From: CAYNRE01 sp964399535
GTDB lineage: Bacteria > Planctomycetota > Planctomycetia > Pirellulales > CAYNRE01
Reading direction: 5' to 3'
DNA: 64,000 nt
Assembly (NCBI GenBank): GCA_964399535.1
Contig: CAYNRE010000009.1
Location: forward strand, 186,001-250,000
Position 1 is the stretch's first letter, and each line of letters begins with the position of its first letter. The notes under the pieces were generated by a model. The model was not told the origin of the DNA, did no database searches, and was given only the letters and a program-made list of their open reading frames with translations. Below are positions 16,378 through 24,634 of the stretch, piece after piece. The position numbers were made by a program, and so were the translations under genes.

Positions 16378-16929
16378 ATGGCCACGCCCGAAGTTTTCAT
16401 CGTGCAAACCGTCGAGACCGAGTTGGGGTGGATGGCCATCGCGGGCATGGGCGACGTGCTTTGGCGCTTGAGTTTTGGTCATGCCAGCGAGCCGGCCGCC
16501 ATCGCCGCGCTCGGCTTGGAACCTGCCGAAATGGAGCTGGGCGATTGGAACCCGGAACTGGCCCGGCGTCTCGGCCGCTACGCGGCGGGCGCAGCGGATG
16601 ATTTTCGCGATGTGGCCGTTGCTTCGGCGGCCAAAACCGAGTTCCAACACCGAATCGTGGCCGAGTGCCGCCGCATTGCCTACGGCGAAACCCTGTCGTA
16701 TCAGGAGCTGGCCGCTCGCGCCGGTCGCCCGCGCGCTGCCCGCGCCGTGGGCAACTGTATGGCCTCGAACACGATCCCGCTGGTCATCCCCTGTCACCGC
16801 GTGGTCGGCGCCGGAGGCAGCCTGGGCGGATACTCGGCCCCCTCGGGGCTCTCGATGAAACGCCGCCTGTTGGCCCTGGAGGGGGCGGCCTCGTCGGAGC
16901 CGAAACGCGAACTGGCCGGGGTTTGCTAG
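16378..16929 (+). CDS. ogt: Methylated-DNA-protein cysteine methyltransferase
   Basis: 183 residues from the ATG at 16378, preceded by AGGAGGA at good spacing. It has a C-terminal DNA-binding and alkyl-transfer domain with YGETLSYQELAARAGRPRAARAVGNCMASN (helix-turn-helix with the DNA-intercalating Arg region), then IPLVIPCHRVVGAGGSLGGY, in which Cys139 is the alkyl acceptor of the PCHRV motif. The N-terminal domain (1-85) is divergent. The protein removes O6-alkyl groups from guanine stoichiometrically and is consumed. The symbol ogt is used in the general sense; it lacks an Ada-type N-terminal regulatory domain. Confidence 0.95.
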   Translation: MATPEVFIVQTVETELGWMAIAGMGDVLWRLSFGHASEPAAIAALGLEPAEMELGDWNPELARRLGRYAAGAADDFRDVAVASAAKTEFQHRIVAECRRIAYGETLSYQELAARAGRPRAARAVGNCMASNTIPLVIPCHRVVGAGGSLGGYSAPSGLSMKRRLLALEGAASSEPKRELAGVC

Positions 16930-17026
16930 CCCCCTGGCAATCAATCGCTAACCGGCGGCTGTCGGGCGACTTGCGTGACGGGCACTGCGGCGGACCGGCG
17001 GCTCTCCACGCGGCGGCGACCCGGTC

Positions 17027-17054
17027 TTGTCCCGGGGGCGAATCCTGTTATCCT
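17027..17054 (+). promoter_or_regulatory. Possible promoter of the tRNA gene
   Basis: TTGTCC (17027-17032), 16-bp spacer, TATCCT (17049-17054), about 75 bp ahead of the tRNA. The match is moderate; a leader of about 65 nt would have to be removed by processing. Confidence 0.35.
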
Positions 17055-17128
17055 CTCAGGCATCCGAGCACCGTGGGGCGTGAACTTCCGGTCCAGCCGG
17101 CGCGTCCCCCTCATAGAATTCGCTCTGC

Positions 17129-17202
<74 letters not shown>

Positions 17203-17361
17203 CTTTTTCCGCCCCTTAAGGCCCTTGGCAGGCCAACTTCTTCCCTCGGGGCTGCAGCTCGGCGCACGGGCACGGCCGGCGACCGGGGTGGTTAGGCCCC
17301 AGTCGGCGGCCGCTGGCTTCCGTCTTTGCAAGCCCCTGAGGGTAGCCGCCCCCGCTGCTCG

Positions 17362-18789
17362 CTAGGGCAACCGACTGGCTTTGCCGCTGGCCCAGCCGCG
17401 CACCAGGGGGCTGGTGCTGCGCATCAGCCGCACCAACGTCGGCTCCAATCGATCGGGGTCGGCCGCGGCCAAGGCGGCAAACAGCGCGTCGGCTTCGTCG
17501 GTGCCGTTGATGGCCGAGCTCGGTAGATCGGCGTCGGTCAGGGCCAACAGTCGATTCACCACCGCCCCGCAGGCCGCGCTTACCTGGTACCTGGCGATCG
17601 CCGTGGCCGCCCAAATGCGCACCGGGCGGGAGTTTGAGGTGAGCACCGCGGAGAGCGCCTCGCCAACCTGCTCAGGCTCAATGGCCAACAGCGCCTTCAG
17701 TGCCGCCTCGCGATCCACGTCGCCCGCCAGCCCCGTGCCGTAGGGAGCTTCCAGCAGCAAATTGCGCAGGGCTGGCGCGGCTGCGCGCACTTGGCGTTGC
17801 CCCAGCGCTTCGGCCGCTTCCGCGCGAGCGTCGATGTCCCCGTCGCCGAGCTGCTCGATCAGGCTTCGATCGAGCAACGAAACCCCCTCCAGGCTCACCG
17901 TTTGCCGCGGCGCCGGCGGCACCACCCGGGCTTCGATCTTGCGGATGCTGTCTAGCAGTTGTTGCGCGGTTCGGGCATCGTAGTACTGGCCGTTACCGGC
18001 GGCGGCGATGCGACCCACCTCGCGCGATTCGTTGTCGCCCAGGCAAAAACCCACCACTTGAATGCCACCGCGTAGGTTGGGAAAGCGTTTGGCCAATCCC
18101 GCGGCAACCGCCACCGGGTCGCCATGGCAGGTCTCCATGCCATCGGTAATCAGTACGATGGTCGACATGCCCGAGGCCGTTTCCAGTTGCGTGCCGGCGG
18201 CCTCTAGCGCGCCGGCCATGGGCGTGTGGCCCAGTGCCTGCAACTGTTCGATAAACAAGGCCAGCTCTTGGCGATCTTTGGCTCCCAGTTCGGTCAACGG
18301 GCGCACCACGTCGATCGAGTGGCACTTGCGCGACAAATCGACCCCGTACACGATCAGCGACAACCGCCGACCGGCCGGAACGCTGGAGATTAGCCGTAGC
18401 GCGGCGCCGCGGGCCGCGTCCCACTTGCTTCCGCCGTCGGTCAGGCGGTCGTTCATGCTGCCCGAGCAATCGAGAATCACCACGAAATCGCTGATGTCGC
18501 CTGGGGCCTCGACCGACGCGTTCGGCGCGCTCAGAAACGCCAGCAGGCTGTCGCTGGCGCCCGCGGCCCGCAGTCGTTCTTGCTGGTCTTCGCCGAGCAC
18601 GAACCGGGTTGGCGAAGCGGCGATTCGCTGGCGAATCTTATCTTCGGGTACGGATAGTTCGAGGTACTCCACCAACTGGTCGAAGGTAATCGCCCGGGCC
18701 GCCTGGCCGCGCGCGACCGAACCAGCGAAAGGGCCGATACCAATCGCCGCCGACAGCAACACTGCCCACCACCCGCCGCGCGCACTCAT
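17362..18789 (-). CDS. Secreted von Willebrand factor A protein with HEAT-like repeats
   Basis: 475 residues from the ATG at 18789 with AGGAG 8 nt upstream; a longer frame exists but lacks a ribosome site. A signal peptide (WWAVLLSAAIGIGPFAGSVARG) leads to a short helical domain (about 30-90), then a VWA domain (about 100-290) with the MIDAS motif DCSGSMND, a Thr in HTPMAG and Asp in LITDGMETC, so metal-dependent adhesion is intact. Residues about 320-475 are helical HEAT-like repeats (LIEQLGDGDIDARAEAAEAL and similar). Extracytoplasmic protein interaction is the likely role; the partners are unknown. It precedes two other exported proteins in the same leftward series. Confidence 0.88.
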   Translation of the reverse strand: MSARGGWWAVLLSAAIGIGPFAGSVARGQAARAITFDQLVEYLELSVPEDKIRQRIAASPTRFVLGEDQQERLRAAGASDSLLAFLSAPNASVEAPGDISDFVVILDCSGSMNDRLTDGGSKWDAARGAALRLISSVPAGRRLSLIVYGVDLSRKCHSIDVVRPLTELGAKDRQELALFIEQLQALGHTPMAGALEAAGTQLETASGMSTIVLITDGMETCHGDPVAVAAGLAKRFPNLRGGIQVVGFCLGDNESREVGRIAAAGNGQYYDARTAQQLLDSIRKIEARVVPPAPRQTVSLEGVSLLDRSLIEQLGDGDIDARAEAAEALGQRQVRAAAPALRNLLLEAPYGTGLAGDVDREAALKALLAIEPEQVGEALSAVLTSNSRPVRIWAATAIARYQVSAACGAVVNRLLALTDADLPSSAINGTDEADALFAALAAADPDRLEPTLVRLMRSTSPLVRGWASGKASRLP

Positions 18790-19073
18790 GGACCACACTC
18801 CTGGCAATTGCCTGCTCAAGGGGAAAGGGCGCCGCAACCATTGCGCAGCGCTACCTGATTCCCTCAGAGCGAATTCCGGCGGTTGTTGTTACGCGCCGGA
18901 TGACCAGATCGCGCCCGCCGGGCCGAGCCAGGCAACCCTTCGCCCCGCGAGCGATTTCGAGGCGATTATCCAACCGCGCGCCCGATTGGGCTGGCGGCTC
19001 GCTGGGGCAGCTTCCGATGCGCAAGCGCGGCAGGCCGTCGGCCGGCCCTGGGCTCGTCGCCCGCGACCCGCGG

Positions 19074-19874
19074 TTAGCGAGCCGCCGCCTGGCTCAGAAG
19101 CCAGTCGCGGACGGCGGCCTGGTACTGGGGGTTGAACGAGCAGTTGATGTGGTTCATCTTCGGAATGACCACCACCGGAATGTCGGGGCGAACTTCTTCC
19201 AGCGGCCTCACGCGCCGCTCGAGCAGCCCGTCGTTCTCGCCGATAACGACCGTGAGCGGCACGCGAATGGCCGCCAATTCCTCCCGGGTTATTCCCAGGT
19301 CGGGAAACGCTCGGCCGCACGCGCGCATGGCCGCGGAACCCCGCCGGGAATCTTCCTCGCCCTCGGTGGGGCGCTCCTCCAAAATCGGCCCCAGCGGTGT
19401 CCAACCCATGCCGCCGATCATGCCCGAAAGCATCCGCTCGGGATGGGTCGCGGCCACCTTGAGCACGATCATGCCTCCCATCGAATAGCCGGCCAGGTGA
19501 GCCCGTTCGATCTGCAACCGGTCGAGCAGCCGCACCACGTCGTCGGCCATCCGGTGGCCATAGGCGGTCGCATCCTCGGGTTTGTCGCTCAGACCGTGCC
19601 CGCGGTTATCGATGGTGATTACCCGAAAGTCCGGCGACAGCTTGGCGATCATGCCCGGCAACCGCCAGTTGGTATCGCCCGAGGCGCTGTAGCCGTGAAT
19701 CAGCACCACGGGGGGGCCCTGCCCGTCGATCTGGTAGCGAATCCGCAATCCATCGGACTCGAAGCTCGCGTCTTCGGCCGCCAGCGGCGCGGGGGGCAGC
19801 CAGCCGGCCCCCAACAACAACAGACCGAGCACCGCAAGGCATCTCCCAATGCGTACCCAAATTCGCAGCTTCAT
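19074..19874 (-). CDS. Secreted alpha/beta hydrolase
   Basis: 266 residues from the ATG at 19874. A signal peptide (CLAVLGLLLLGAGWLPPAPLA) leads to the fold typical of proline-iminopeptidase or haloperoxidase-like hydrolases: oxyanion HGYSASGDTNW, DNRGHGLSDKP, nucleophile elbow GYSMGGMIVLK (Ser), acid in VIGENDGLLE, and histidine in PKMNHINCS. The triad is complete. Substrate unknown. It sits 64 bp downstream of the cytochrome gene, transcribed leftward. Confidence 0.88.
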   Translation of the reverse strand: MKLRIWVRIGRCLAVLGLLLLGAGWLPPAPLAAEDASFESDGLRIRYQIDGQGPPVVLIHGYSASGDTNWRLPGMIAKLSPDFRVITIDNRGHGLSDKPEDATAYGHRMADDVVRLLDRLQIERAHLAGYSMGGMIVLKVAATHPERMLSGMIGGMGWTPLGPILEERPTEGEEDSRRGSAAMRACGRAFPDLGITREELAAIRVPLTVVIGENDGLLERRVRPLEEVRPDIPVVVIPKMNHINCSFNPQYQAAVRDWLLSQAAAR

Positions 19875-19938
19875 GGCCAGGAAACCTCGACGAGATAAAC
19901 ATCCAACCGGGGCCAGCGAACAATAAGGGGCACCGCGA

Positions 19939-21327
19939 TCAAAGCGTCTTCAAATACTCGAGCACCGCCCGTTTTTCCTCGGCGGAAAGCTGGTCGGGAA
20001 ACCGATGCCCCTCGGCACTTTTACCCGTCAACCGGGTATCGAAGTATTCGCGTTTCTGGTCGGGTCGCTTGGTACCGGGGGGCAGGTCGTCGAAAATCTC
20101 GACTTCGAGCCCCACCCGAGTCCAGTCGTAGCCGTCCTCGCTGCGCTTCCAAACCCTGGGCCGGTCCTCGGCGCTGAGCACCTGTTGCAAGGTCGGCACC
20201 GAACCATTGTGAAAATAGGGGGCACTTGCCCAGACACCATCCAGGGGCGGGGCCACGTACCCGTCGGGTTGTTCGACAATCTCGGCCTCGCCGTTACCCC
20301 CCAGCCAACTGTCGCGCAGGAAGCGGCGGTGTTCGATCGGCATTCCGCTGAGTCGTGTGCCGTCGGTACCCACCTCGGCCAGGGGCACGCGCACCTCTTC
20401 GTAGTGACGATCAGGACCATAGCTGCCATGGCACGACGCGCAAACCCGGTCAAAGGCCGTCTTGCCCGCGGCGGCCAGGGCCGTATCAATCGGCTTGGGG
20501 TAGGCCGGCGGCACGAGCGACTCGATCCAGGCGAGCACGTCTTGAAACTCGGGCTCCCACCCGCGAATCACCTCGCCCGAATTGCTCGGCACCAGCACGA
20601 ACTGCATGATTACCCGGGGGGTCTTTTCAACGTAGCCGTCGATGTACAGGTACTTCTTGTGCTTGGTATTCCACAGCGGCGGGGCGTCCAGATCGTAGTT
20701 GGCGAATCGCGGCGGGGTCTTGTTCGCGCGAAAGCCCAGGTCCAGTTCGCGCATGCCGGCCAGAACCACGCTGAAGGTCTGGGCGTTGGTCGTGCCGTTG
20801 GAGCGCCCCAGGGGCACCATCACCCCGGTGAGCGCGCTTGAGGAAAGCGCTTCTCGCCGCTCGATGCGCAGCTTGGTGACATCTTGAAACAAGGTCTGAA
20901 AGGCGTAGTGCGAATTACCCAGCCCGGCGATCGCCTGGCCGGCGACCTTGCCGCCGTGACAAGCCAGGCAGTTCATCGCCCAGCCCGTACCGCTATCGAC
21001 GGCCCCCAACGGTGGCCCTCCCAGGCGCCCCGGAGCTTCGACGAACCCGTAGCGGCTGAAGGTCAACTTCCGGCGAACCTCGGGCGTGGCCGCTTCGGCC
21101 TCGCCTCGCAGCGGCTCGGGCCAAACCGTCCACAGGTTCTCAAACTCGTCGGCCGTCAGGTCGTCGGGCTGAAATGGTTTGGTGGTCAGCCAGCGGTACC
21201 CGCGCTCGGCAGCCGTTTCATCGGCAGAGGCTTCCTCGGCGACCGTCGTCTCTGTCGCAAGCGGCGCGGCGATCACCAATAGCGCCAGCGCAAACTGAAT
21301 GCCAACCAATGCTTCGCGCTTGACCAT
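19939..21327 (-). CDS. Dihaem c-type cytochrome (oxidase/peroxidase-like)
   Basis: 462 residues from the ATG at 21327 with AGGAA upstream; the extra N-terminal residues of the longer frame are not needed. After a signal peptide (ALVGIQFALALLVIAAPLA) there are two haem c sites, CLACH (about residue 124) and CASCH (about 305), and the C-terminal segment APYFHNGSVPTLQQVL that is typical of dihaem cytochrome c peroxidases and related oxidases. The layout fits a periplasmic electron-transfer or oxygenating cytochrome in which haem is attached to both Cys pairs. No partner oxidase is in the window. The 64-bp gap to the next hydrolase suggests co-transcription. Confidence 0.9.
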   Translation of the reverse strand: MVKREALVGIQFALALLVIAAPLATETTVAEEASADETAAERGYRWLTTKPFQPDDLTADEFENLWTVWPEPLRGEAEAATPEVRRKLTFSRYGFVEAPGRLGGPPLGAVDSGTGWAMNCLACHGGKVAGQAIAGLGNSHYAFQTLFQDVTKLRIERREALSSSALTGVMVPLGRSNGTTNAQTFSVVLAGMRELDLGFRANKTPPRFANYDLDAPPLWNTKHKKYLYIDGYVEKTPRVIMQFVLVPSNSGEVIRGWEPEFQDVLAWIESLVPPAYPKPIDTALAAAGKTAFDRVCASCHGSYGPDRHYEEVRVPLAEVGTDGTRLSGMPIEHRRFLRDSWLGGNGEAEIVEQPDGYVAPPLDGVWASAPYFHNGSVPTLQQVLSAEDRPRVWKRSEDGYDWTRVGLEVEIFDDLPPGTKRPDQKREYFDTRLTGKSAEGHRFPDQLSAEEKRAVLEYLKTL

Positions 21328-21596
21328 GTTGTTTCCTGCTGCCAAGGCCGGCCCCCCCGGGAATCGAGGTGCTCAGGCGGCAACTTCAAGAGGATCCGGG
21401 ACACCCCACCCGGGGCGTACCAAGCGGCGATTATAAGGGGCCCTTGGTCGATTGCGAAAAGTGGTTTTCGGGCCCCCTGGCAAACAATTTGCCAGTCTCG
21501 TGTGCCCGGCACCTCGGCCAGCTAGAATACCGCCATGCTCGCGGCCAGCCGCCGCGGGGGGAAGCGCAATTGGCTGGGCGGGGGGAGAACAACACC

Positions 21597-22511
21597 ATGA
21601 AGGCGCGTTGCAATGTTGGACTGCCGCGGGGGTTGGCTTTGTCGGGCTTGATCCTGGCCCTGGCATTGACGGAAGCGGCGCGGGCCGAGTCGCCGCCGGC
21701 CAACTTTCACCACGTGCGGCTCAACGTAACCGACCCGGCCGCCTCGATCCGGTTCTATCGCCGGGTGTTCGGGGCCGTGCCGGTCCGCTATCGCGACCGG
21801 GTCGACGCCCTCTTCACCGAACGGTCGTTCCTTTTGCTGAACAAGGTCGATGCTCCGCCCGACCCCACGCTCAACACCGGAATCTGGCACATCGGCTGGG
21901 GCGGGGTCGACGTCAAGAACGAGCACGAGTGGTGGAAAGCTCACGACGTCAAGATTCACACCCCGCTCAGCCCTCTGCCCGGGCGCGATAATTTCTACAT
22001 GTACCTGCAGGGCCCCGATTCCGAGTTGATCGAGATCAACACGATGGGGCACCATCGGTTTGCCCATGTGCACTTGTTCGCCGACGACGTCAACGTCACC
22101 ACTGCCTGGTATGCCAAGCACTTGGGCCAAAAACCTCGCTCGCTCGAGGTTCCCAGACCCAAGGGCGATATCAACACGCTCGGCGGGATTTGGATGAACT
22201 CGTTCCAGTGCGACAACGTCACGTTCATCGTCTTCGGCAAGCCCGACCACGAGCCCGCCCCCGCCTGGTGGCCCGATCCGCCGCTTCGCGAGATTCAGCC
22301 TACCCGCGGCCGGCCGATCGACCACCTGGCGTTCTCCTACCGCCAGCTGGAACCCGAGTTCGCCAGGCTTCAGGAGGAAGGGGTCACGATCGTCGAACCG
22401 ATCGCGGTCCGCGAACCGTTTGGGTTTCGCAGCTTTCTGGTCGAGGGCCCCAACGGCGTGCTGATCGAACTGGTCGAAGAAAAGCCGATCCCCAGCGGCA
22501 TCTGGGACTAA
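21597..22511 (+). CDS. Secreted glyoxalase/VOC-fold protein
   Basis: 304 residues from the ATG at 21597 with GGAG 9 nt upstream. A signal peptide (GLALSGLILALALTEAARA) is unusual for this fold, which is normally cytosolic. Residues about 35-290 hold paired beta-alpha-beta-beta-beta units (FHHVRLNVTDPAASIRFYRR, FAHVHLFADDVNVTTAWYAK, IDHLAFSYRQLE) with candidate metal ligands His at the starts of the units and Glu in LIEINT and VLIELVEE. Metal-dependent dioxygenase, isomerase or glyoxalase chemistry in the periplasm is inferred; the substrate is not known. It is divergent from the cytochrome gene. Confidence 0.88.
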   Translation: MKARCNVGLPRGLALSGLILALALTEAARAESPPANFHHVRLNVTDPAASIRFYRRVFGAVPVRYRDRVDALFTERSFLLLNKVDAPPDPTLNTGIWHIGWGGVDVKNEHEWWKAHDVKIHTPLSPLPGRDNFYMYLQGPDSELIEINTMGHHRFAHVHLFADDVNVTTAWYAKHLGQKPRSLEVPRPKGDINTLGGIWMNSFQCDNVTFIVFGKPDHEPAPAWWPDPPLREIQPTRGRPIDHLAFSYRQLEPEFARLQEEGVTIVEPIAVREPFGFRSFLVEGPNGVLIELVEEKPIPSGIWD

Positions 22512-22517
22512 CCGTCT

Positions 22518-22640
22518 GTTGAAATAGGCCGTCGTGGCATATTTCAACCTCGCCAAGTGCGGAGCCAAGCTCCGCGCGGCTCGCAAAATGACGACTTACG
22601 TCGCCACTTTGAGATCGCGCTGCCGCGATCACGCAGCCCG
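22518..22640. repeat. Intergenic multi-hairpin element
   Basis: It lies between convergent genes. It holds three successive inverted repeats: GTTGAAATA/TATTTCAAC (22518-22526 with 22540-22548), GCGGAGC/GCTCCGC (22559-22565 with 22569-22575), and GATCGCG/CGCGATC near 22613-22630. It ends near GTTGAAAC, similar to its beginning. There is no T run, so it is not a classical terminator. It looks like a REP/MITE-type interspersed intergenic repeat; only one copy is visible here. Confidence 0.55.
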
Positions 22641-22680
22641 TTGAAACCTTGAACCGGCTGCTAACCCACCCCGCGCCGCG

Positions 22681-23358
22681 TCAATCGCTCCCCAGCCAAT
22701 CGCGGCGCCAGAGCGGATTTCCGCAGCCCGGGCAGAGTTTACCCGCCGACAAGATTTGGCCATGGCACTGCCCGCAGCCGCCGGCCAGCGGAACCAGCGT
22801 GTGCTGCAAGTGGCGAGCCGAATCGGCCGTTTCCTGGTCGCCAAAAGCCGTGGCCGTAATGACCGTCACCGCCAACGTGAGCAAGCGATACACCACCGGC
22901 GGCGCGTCGAGTGCCGCGTGAATCCGCCGCTCGAGCGATACCCGCAGGTCGGCCTGGCGGCGTTCCGGCGACAGGCGCCCATAATGGGCGATGCCGGTGA
23001 CAATTTGCTTAAGGGGCAGCTCGCCTCCCAAGAGGGCCAGCGCGAGCCACTTTTCATACCACTCGCCCTCGGCCGCCAGGTAGTGGTAGCGCCGGGTCTG
23101 AATTCCCGACTCGACTGCTTCGACCAGCAGTGTCGCCCGATAGCACTCGGCCAACTCAGGCTGGTTGGGCAGATCGTTGCGCACCGCCACGTCGCTCACG
23201 TTGAGCCCGCCGCGGATGCGGTCGAGAAACAACCGCCCCACCAGCTCGAGGCCAGCCGTAAGGGTCTCGACGACAGCCGCCCCATCACGGCGGCCGGTTT
23301 GCTGCGCAAAGGCGGCCACTGCCTCGCGATGGCGGGCCGCTACATCGGGTCCCAGCAT
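22681..23358 (-). CDS. Helical protein with a C-terminal zinc ribbon
   Basis: 225 residues from the ATG at 23358. Residues 1-190 are mostly helical, with ELVGRLFLDRI, LVEAVESGIQTRRYHYLAAE and a possible membrane-proximal segment LLTLAVTVITATAFG near residue 175. The tail has CGQCHGQILSAGKLCPGCGN, a four-Cys zinc ribbon with a two-residue spacing in each knuckle. Family not recognised; the ribbon suggests protein or nucleic-acid contact. It is divergent from the nitrilase-type gene with a 259-bp gap. Confidence 0.75.
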   Translation of the reverse strand: MLGPDVAARHREAVAAFAQQTGRRDGAAVVETLTAGLELVGRLFLDRIRGGLNVSDVAVRNDLPNQPELAECYRATLLVEAVESGIQTRRYHYLAAEGEWYEKWLALALLGGELPLKQIVTGIAHYGRLSPERRQADLRVSLERRIHAALDAPPVVYRLLTLAVTVITATAFGDQETADSARHLQHTLVPLAGGCGQCHGQILSAGKLCPGCGNPLWRRDWLGSD

Positions 23359-23617
23359 CGGCGTTCCCCTTTCCCCCAGAGGCGCCACTTCTCCGCCGAG
23401 CGTGCCGGACTGGTGCCTATCTTGGTTGGCCAGCCCGCGCGTGTCAATTTCAACCGCTCGCCGGGGCGAATAGCGCAACCGCTCGCCAGGGCGAAAGGTG
23501 CAACTGCTCGCTTGGGGGACGGGCTCCGCTAGGTCTCTTGTCCCAGCAGTGTTTCGACCCCCATACTGTCGGGGCACCGCTGGCATGCAAAAGGGTGCCC
23601 CGCCGGGGCTGGCAATC

Positions 23618-24634
23618 ATGTCGTCGACCTACTACGCCGCCTGTTGCCAGACCGACTTTCCCTGTCCGAGCGACCGTTCGGAGATTGCCGATCGGGTCGG
23701 CCGCATGTGTGCCATGGTCGAGCAGACCGTGGCGGCGTACGAGCCGATCGGCCCGGTACGGTTACTGGTGTTCCCCGAATTCGCTCATGCCGCTCCGATT
23801 TACGACAGCGTCGCCGAACTGCTCCGCCGTCTGGCCGTTCCGCTGCCCAACGAGCACACCGACCGCTATTGCCAACTCGCTCGCAAACTGGGCTGTTACT
23901 TGCAAACCGGCACCTTCCTGGAATCCGACCCCCAGTGGCCGGGCGTGGTGTTCAACACCACCTGCCTGATCGGTCCGGGCGGAGTGCTCAGCCGGTACCG
24001 CAAGGCCAACCCCTGGATTCCCTGGGAGCTGTCCGCTAGCCCGCACGACCTGCCGGGCTACCAGGAGCCTGTGTTTCCCGTCGTCGAAACCGAGCTGGGC
24101 CGCCTCGGGGTGGCCATTTGTTACGACTGGCTCTTTCCCGAAGTGTTTCGGCAACTGGCCGCCGGCGGCGCCGAAATCCTGTTGCGGGTTTCGGCCTACA
24201 TGGATCCCTGGGGCGCGACGCCTCCGATGGATTGGTGGACGCTGTTCAACCGGGCTCGCGCGGTCGAGAACCTGGCCTATGTGGTGGCCGCGAACCAGGG
24301 GGCCAGCCGCGACCACTTCCCCCCCTTTAGCTGGCCTGGCGGAAGCATGCTTGTCGACTTCGATGGCCGAATTCTGGCGCAAGCCGACCCCGGACCGGGA
24401 GAAAAAGTAGTCGTCGGACCGATCGACCTGGCCGCGCTACGCGCCGCCCGAGTCGCCCGGCTAGGACACGACCCTCGCGCGCATTTACGGACCGAGCTGT
24501 ACGACTACCTGAGCCACCCGGCCTTGCCCCGAAATGCCGGCGCATCGGCCATCGATTCCGAGTCGCTCCGACGGCGCATCGCCCAGGGAAAGCTTCGCTG
24601 GCAGGGTCCCGATTCGGAGGGTACCCGATGCTGA
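23618..24634 (+). CDS. Nitrilase-superfamily carbon-nitrogen hydrolase
   Basis: 338 residues from the ATG at 23618. The catalytic triad is complete: Glu54 in VFPEFAHA, Lys129 in RYRKANPW and Cys168 in AICYDWLFPE; these are the hallmark of the family. Amidase, N-carbamoyl-amino-acid hydrolase and aliphatic nitrilase functions all share it, and the substrate is not predictable, though no fused domain is present. Cytosolic. Its stop codon is overlapped by 7 bp with the start of the next gene, so the two are translationally coupled. Confidence 0.9.
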   Translation: MSSTYYAACCQTDFPCPSDRSEIADRVGRMCAMVEQTVAAYEPIGPVRLLVFPEFAHAAPIYDSVAELLRRLAVPLPNEHTDRYCQLARKLGCYLQTGTFLESDPQWPGVVFNTTCLIGPGGVLSRYRKANPWIPWELSASPHDLPGYQEPVFPVVETELGRLGVAICYDWLFPEVFRQLAAGGAEILLRVSAYMDPWGATPPMDWWTLFNRARAVENLAYVVAANQGASRDHFPPFSWPGGSMLVDFDGRILAQADPGPGEKVVVGPIDLAALRAARVARLGHDPRAHLRTELYDYLSHPALPRNAGASAIDSESLRRRIAQGKLRWQGPDSEGTRC

